Assembly (NCBI GenBank): GCA_017745015.1
Contig: JAGIAF010000185.1
Coordinates: forward strand, 1-6,804
Direction: 5' to 3'
Length of the DNA: 6,804 bases
Source: Bdellovibrio sp.
GTDB taxonomy: Bacteria > Bdellovibrionota > Bdellovibrionia > Bdellovibrionales > Bdellovibrionaceae
The notes beneath the pieces were generated by a model that searched no databases, was not told where the DNA came from, and saw nothing but the letters and a program-made list of their open reading frames with translations. A program made the translations under genes and the position numbers. Numbering within the stretch: position 1 is the first letter of the stretch; every line of letters starts with the position of its first letter. This document shows positions 5,999-6,804 of the stretch, in pieces.

Positions 5999-6804
5999 TC
6001 AGTTTTTAGCCATGGAGCTTCCAGATATAACCCTAACTGGCATACCATTTCTGATTTTTGCAGCACCTTCCACGATCACCGTTTCGCCACCACGAAGGCC
6101 TTTCGTGATAACGGTCTCACTCCCAATTTCATCGCCGGTTTCCACGGCGATCTGTTGAGCCTTGCTTTCTTTCGTCACCGCGAAAACGATCTGACCAGTT
6201 TGCGTTTGCACGATCGCTTTAGTTGGAATCGCAATTGTGTTCGTCATCATGAAACCCGTCATGAACACTCGAACAAACTGACCGGGCTTCAAGGCCCCAT
6301 CCTTGTTATCGATCGTAGCGCGAGCTTTCACCGTTCCCGTTGAGGTATCCACGATATTATCGTTGAAGTTCAAGTAACCGGTTTTAGGATACAGCGAACC
6401 GTCTCCCAACCGAACTTTCACCTCAAGTTTGGTTAAGTCCTTTGGAAACGAAAGTTTTCCCTCAGAAGACAATCGCCGTAAATCCAAAAGTTCATTTTCT
6501 GTATAGGAGAAGTTCACATAGGCAGGATCAATTTGCGAAATCGTTGTTAGCAAAGATTGATCGGTATTTGCCACTAATAAACTTCCTTCGGACACCGTCT
6601 CTTTACTTGTGAAACCATCGATTGGAGCTGTTACTGTGGTATAGCCCAAATTAATTTTAGCCTCTTCCAATCGAGCTTTCGCTGATTCCAAAGATGCCTT
6701 CGCCGAGTTGAAATCAGCGACGGAGTCATCGCGGTCTCTTTGGCTAACGGCATTTTCTTTATACAGAGGCAAAATGCGATTCATCGATTGACGAGCATTT
6801 ATAT
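5999..6804 (-). CDS. RND membrane fusion protein (periplasmic adaptor), 5' end outside window
   Basis: This is the periplasmic adaptor (AcrA/MexA type) that bridges the RND pump and the outer-membrane channel. The frame stays open to the right edge, so the ATG at 6782-6784 is an internal Met, not the start; about 267 codons are visible and roughly 110-140 are missing, including the signal peptide or lipid anchor, the first lipoyl half and the ascending hairpin helix. Counting from that Met as 1, the hairpin tip shows the channel-docking pattern R-x3-L-x6-S (Arg3, Leu7, Ser14). The descending coiled-coil helix runs to about 45 (SAKASLESAKARLEEAKINL), followed by the second lipoyl half (LGYTTVTAPIDGFTSKETVS), the beta-barrel domain (about 90-185, including GALKPGQFVRVFM) and the membrane-proximal domain (IPTKAIVQTQTGQIVFAV to the end at 261). 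It is the first gene of the operon seen here; any regulator upstream lies outside the window. Confidence 0.95.
   Translation of the reverse strand, partial: INARQSMNRILPLYKENAVSQRDRDDSVADFNSAKASLESAKARLEEAKINLGYTTVTAPIDGFTSKETVSEGSLLVANTDQSLLTTISQIDPAYVNFSYTENELLDLRRLSSEGKLSFPKDLTKLEVKVRLGDGSLYPKTGYLNFNDNIVDTSTGTVKARATIDNKDGALKPGQFVRVFMTGFMMTNTIAIPTKAIVQTQTGQIVFAVTKESKAQQIAVETGDEIGSETVITKGLRGGETVIVEGAAKIRNGMPVRVISGSSMAKN

Noticed and set aside
6782..6784. ATG that could be read as the start of the adaptor protein
   Set aside because: The frame stays open upstream to the window edge (Ile-Asn-Ala-Arg-Gln-Ser before the Met) and the Met sits at the hairpin tip of the adaptor, so it is an internal residue.

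Overview
The window carries six protein-coding features and is almost fully coding. Most of it is a tripartite RND drug-efflux operon read on the minus strand. The outer-membrane lipoprotein component, the exported Ntn hydrolase and the RND architecture all point to a Gram-negative bacterium. Codon use and base composition look balanced and uniform. A proteobacterium or a member of the Bdellovibrionota would fit, but this is a guess from general look and nothing in the window fixes the taxon.

Layout. 1-906 (minus) is the 5' 302 codons of an exported choloylglycine hydrolase / penicillin V acylase family enzyme that runs off the left edge. 907-1012 is a divergent intergenic region with a perfect 12-bp palindrome and a possible promoter. 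1013-1369 (plus) is yjdM (formerly called phnA), a small zinc-ribbon protein. 1366-2802 (minus) is the OMF outer-membrane channel, 2799-5984 (minus) the RND pump, and 5999-6804 (minus) the membrane fusion protein (periplasmic adaptor), cut by the right edge so that its N-terminal part is missing.

How the genes work together. Transcription of the efflux operon runs right to left in the order adaptor, pump, channel. The adaptor-pump gap is 14 nt and contains the pump's ribosome binding site. The pump and channel genes overlap by 4 nt (ATGA), with an AGGAGG site inside the pump gene, which suggests translational coupling. The three proteins would form a proton-driven channel spanning inner membrane, periplasm and outer membrane. 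The adaptor hairpin tip carries the RxxxLxxxxxxS channel-docking motif, the pump keeps the Asp-Asp/Lys/Arg proton relay, and the channel is a lipoprotein of the OprM/NodT type. yjdM and the acylase are divergently transcribed and not part of the operon. yjdM converges on the channel gene and their stop codons overlap by 4 nt.

I see no mobile element, RNA gene or CRISPR array, and nothing that amounts to an undescribed system. The points most worth a second look are the substrate-pocket signature of the acylase, the inverted repeat centred exactly on the convergent stop codons, the palindrome and possible leaderless start in the divergent region, and the non-AcrB-like switch loop of the pump.
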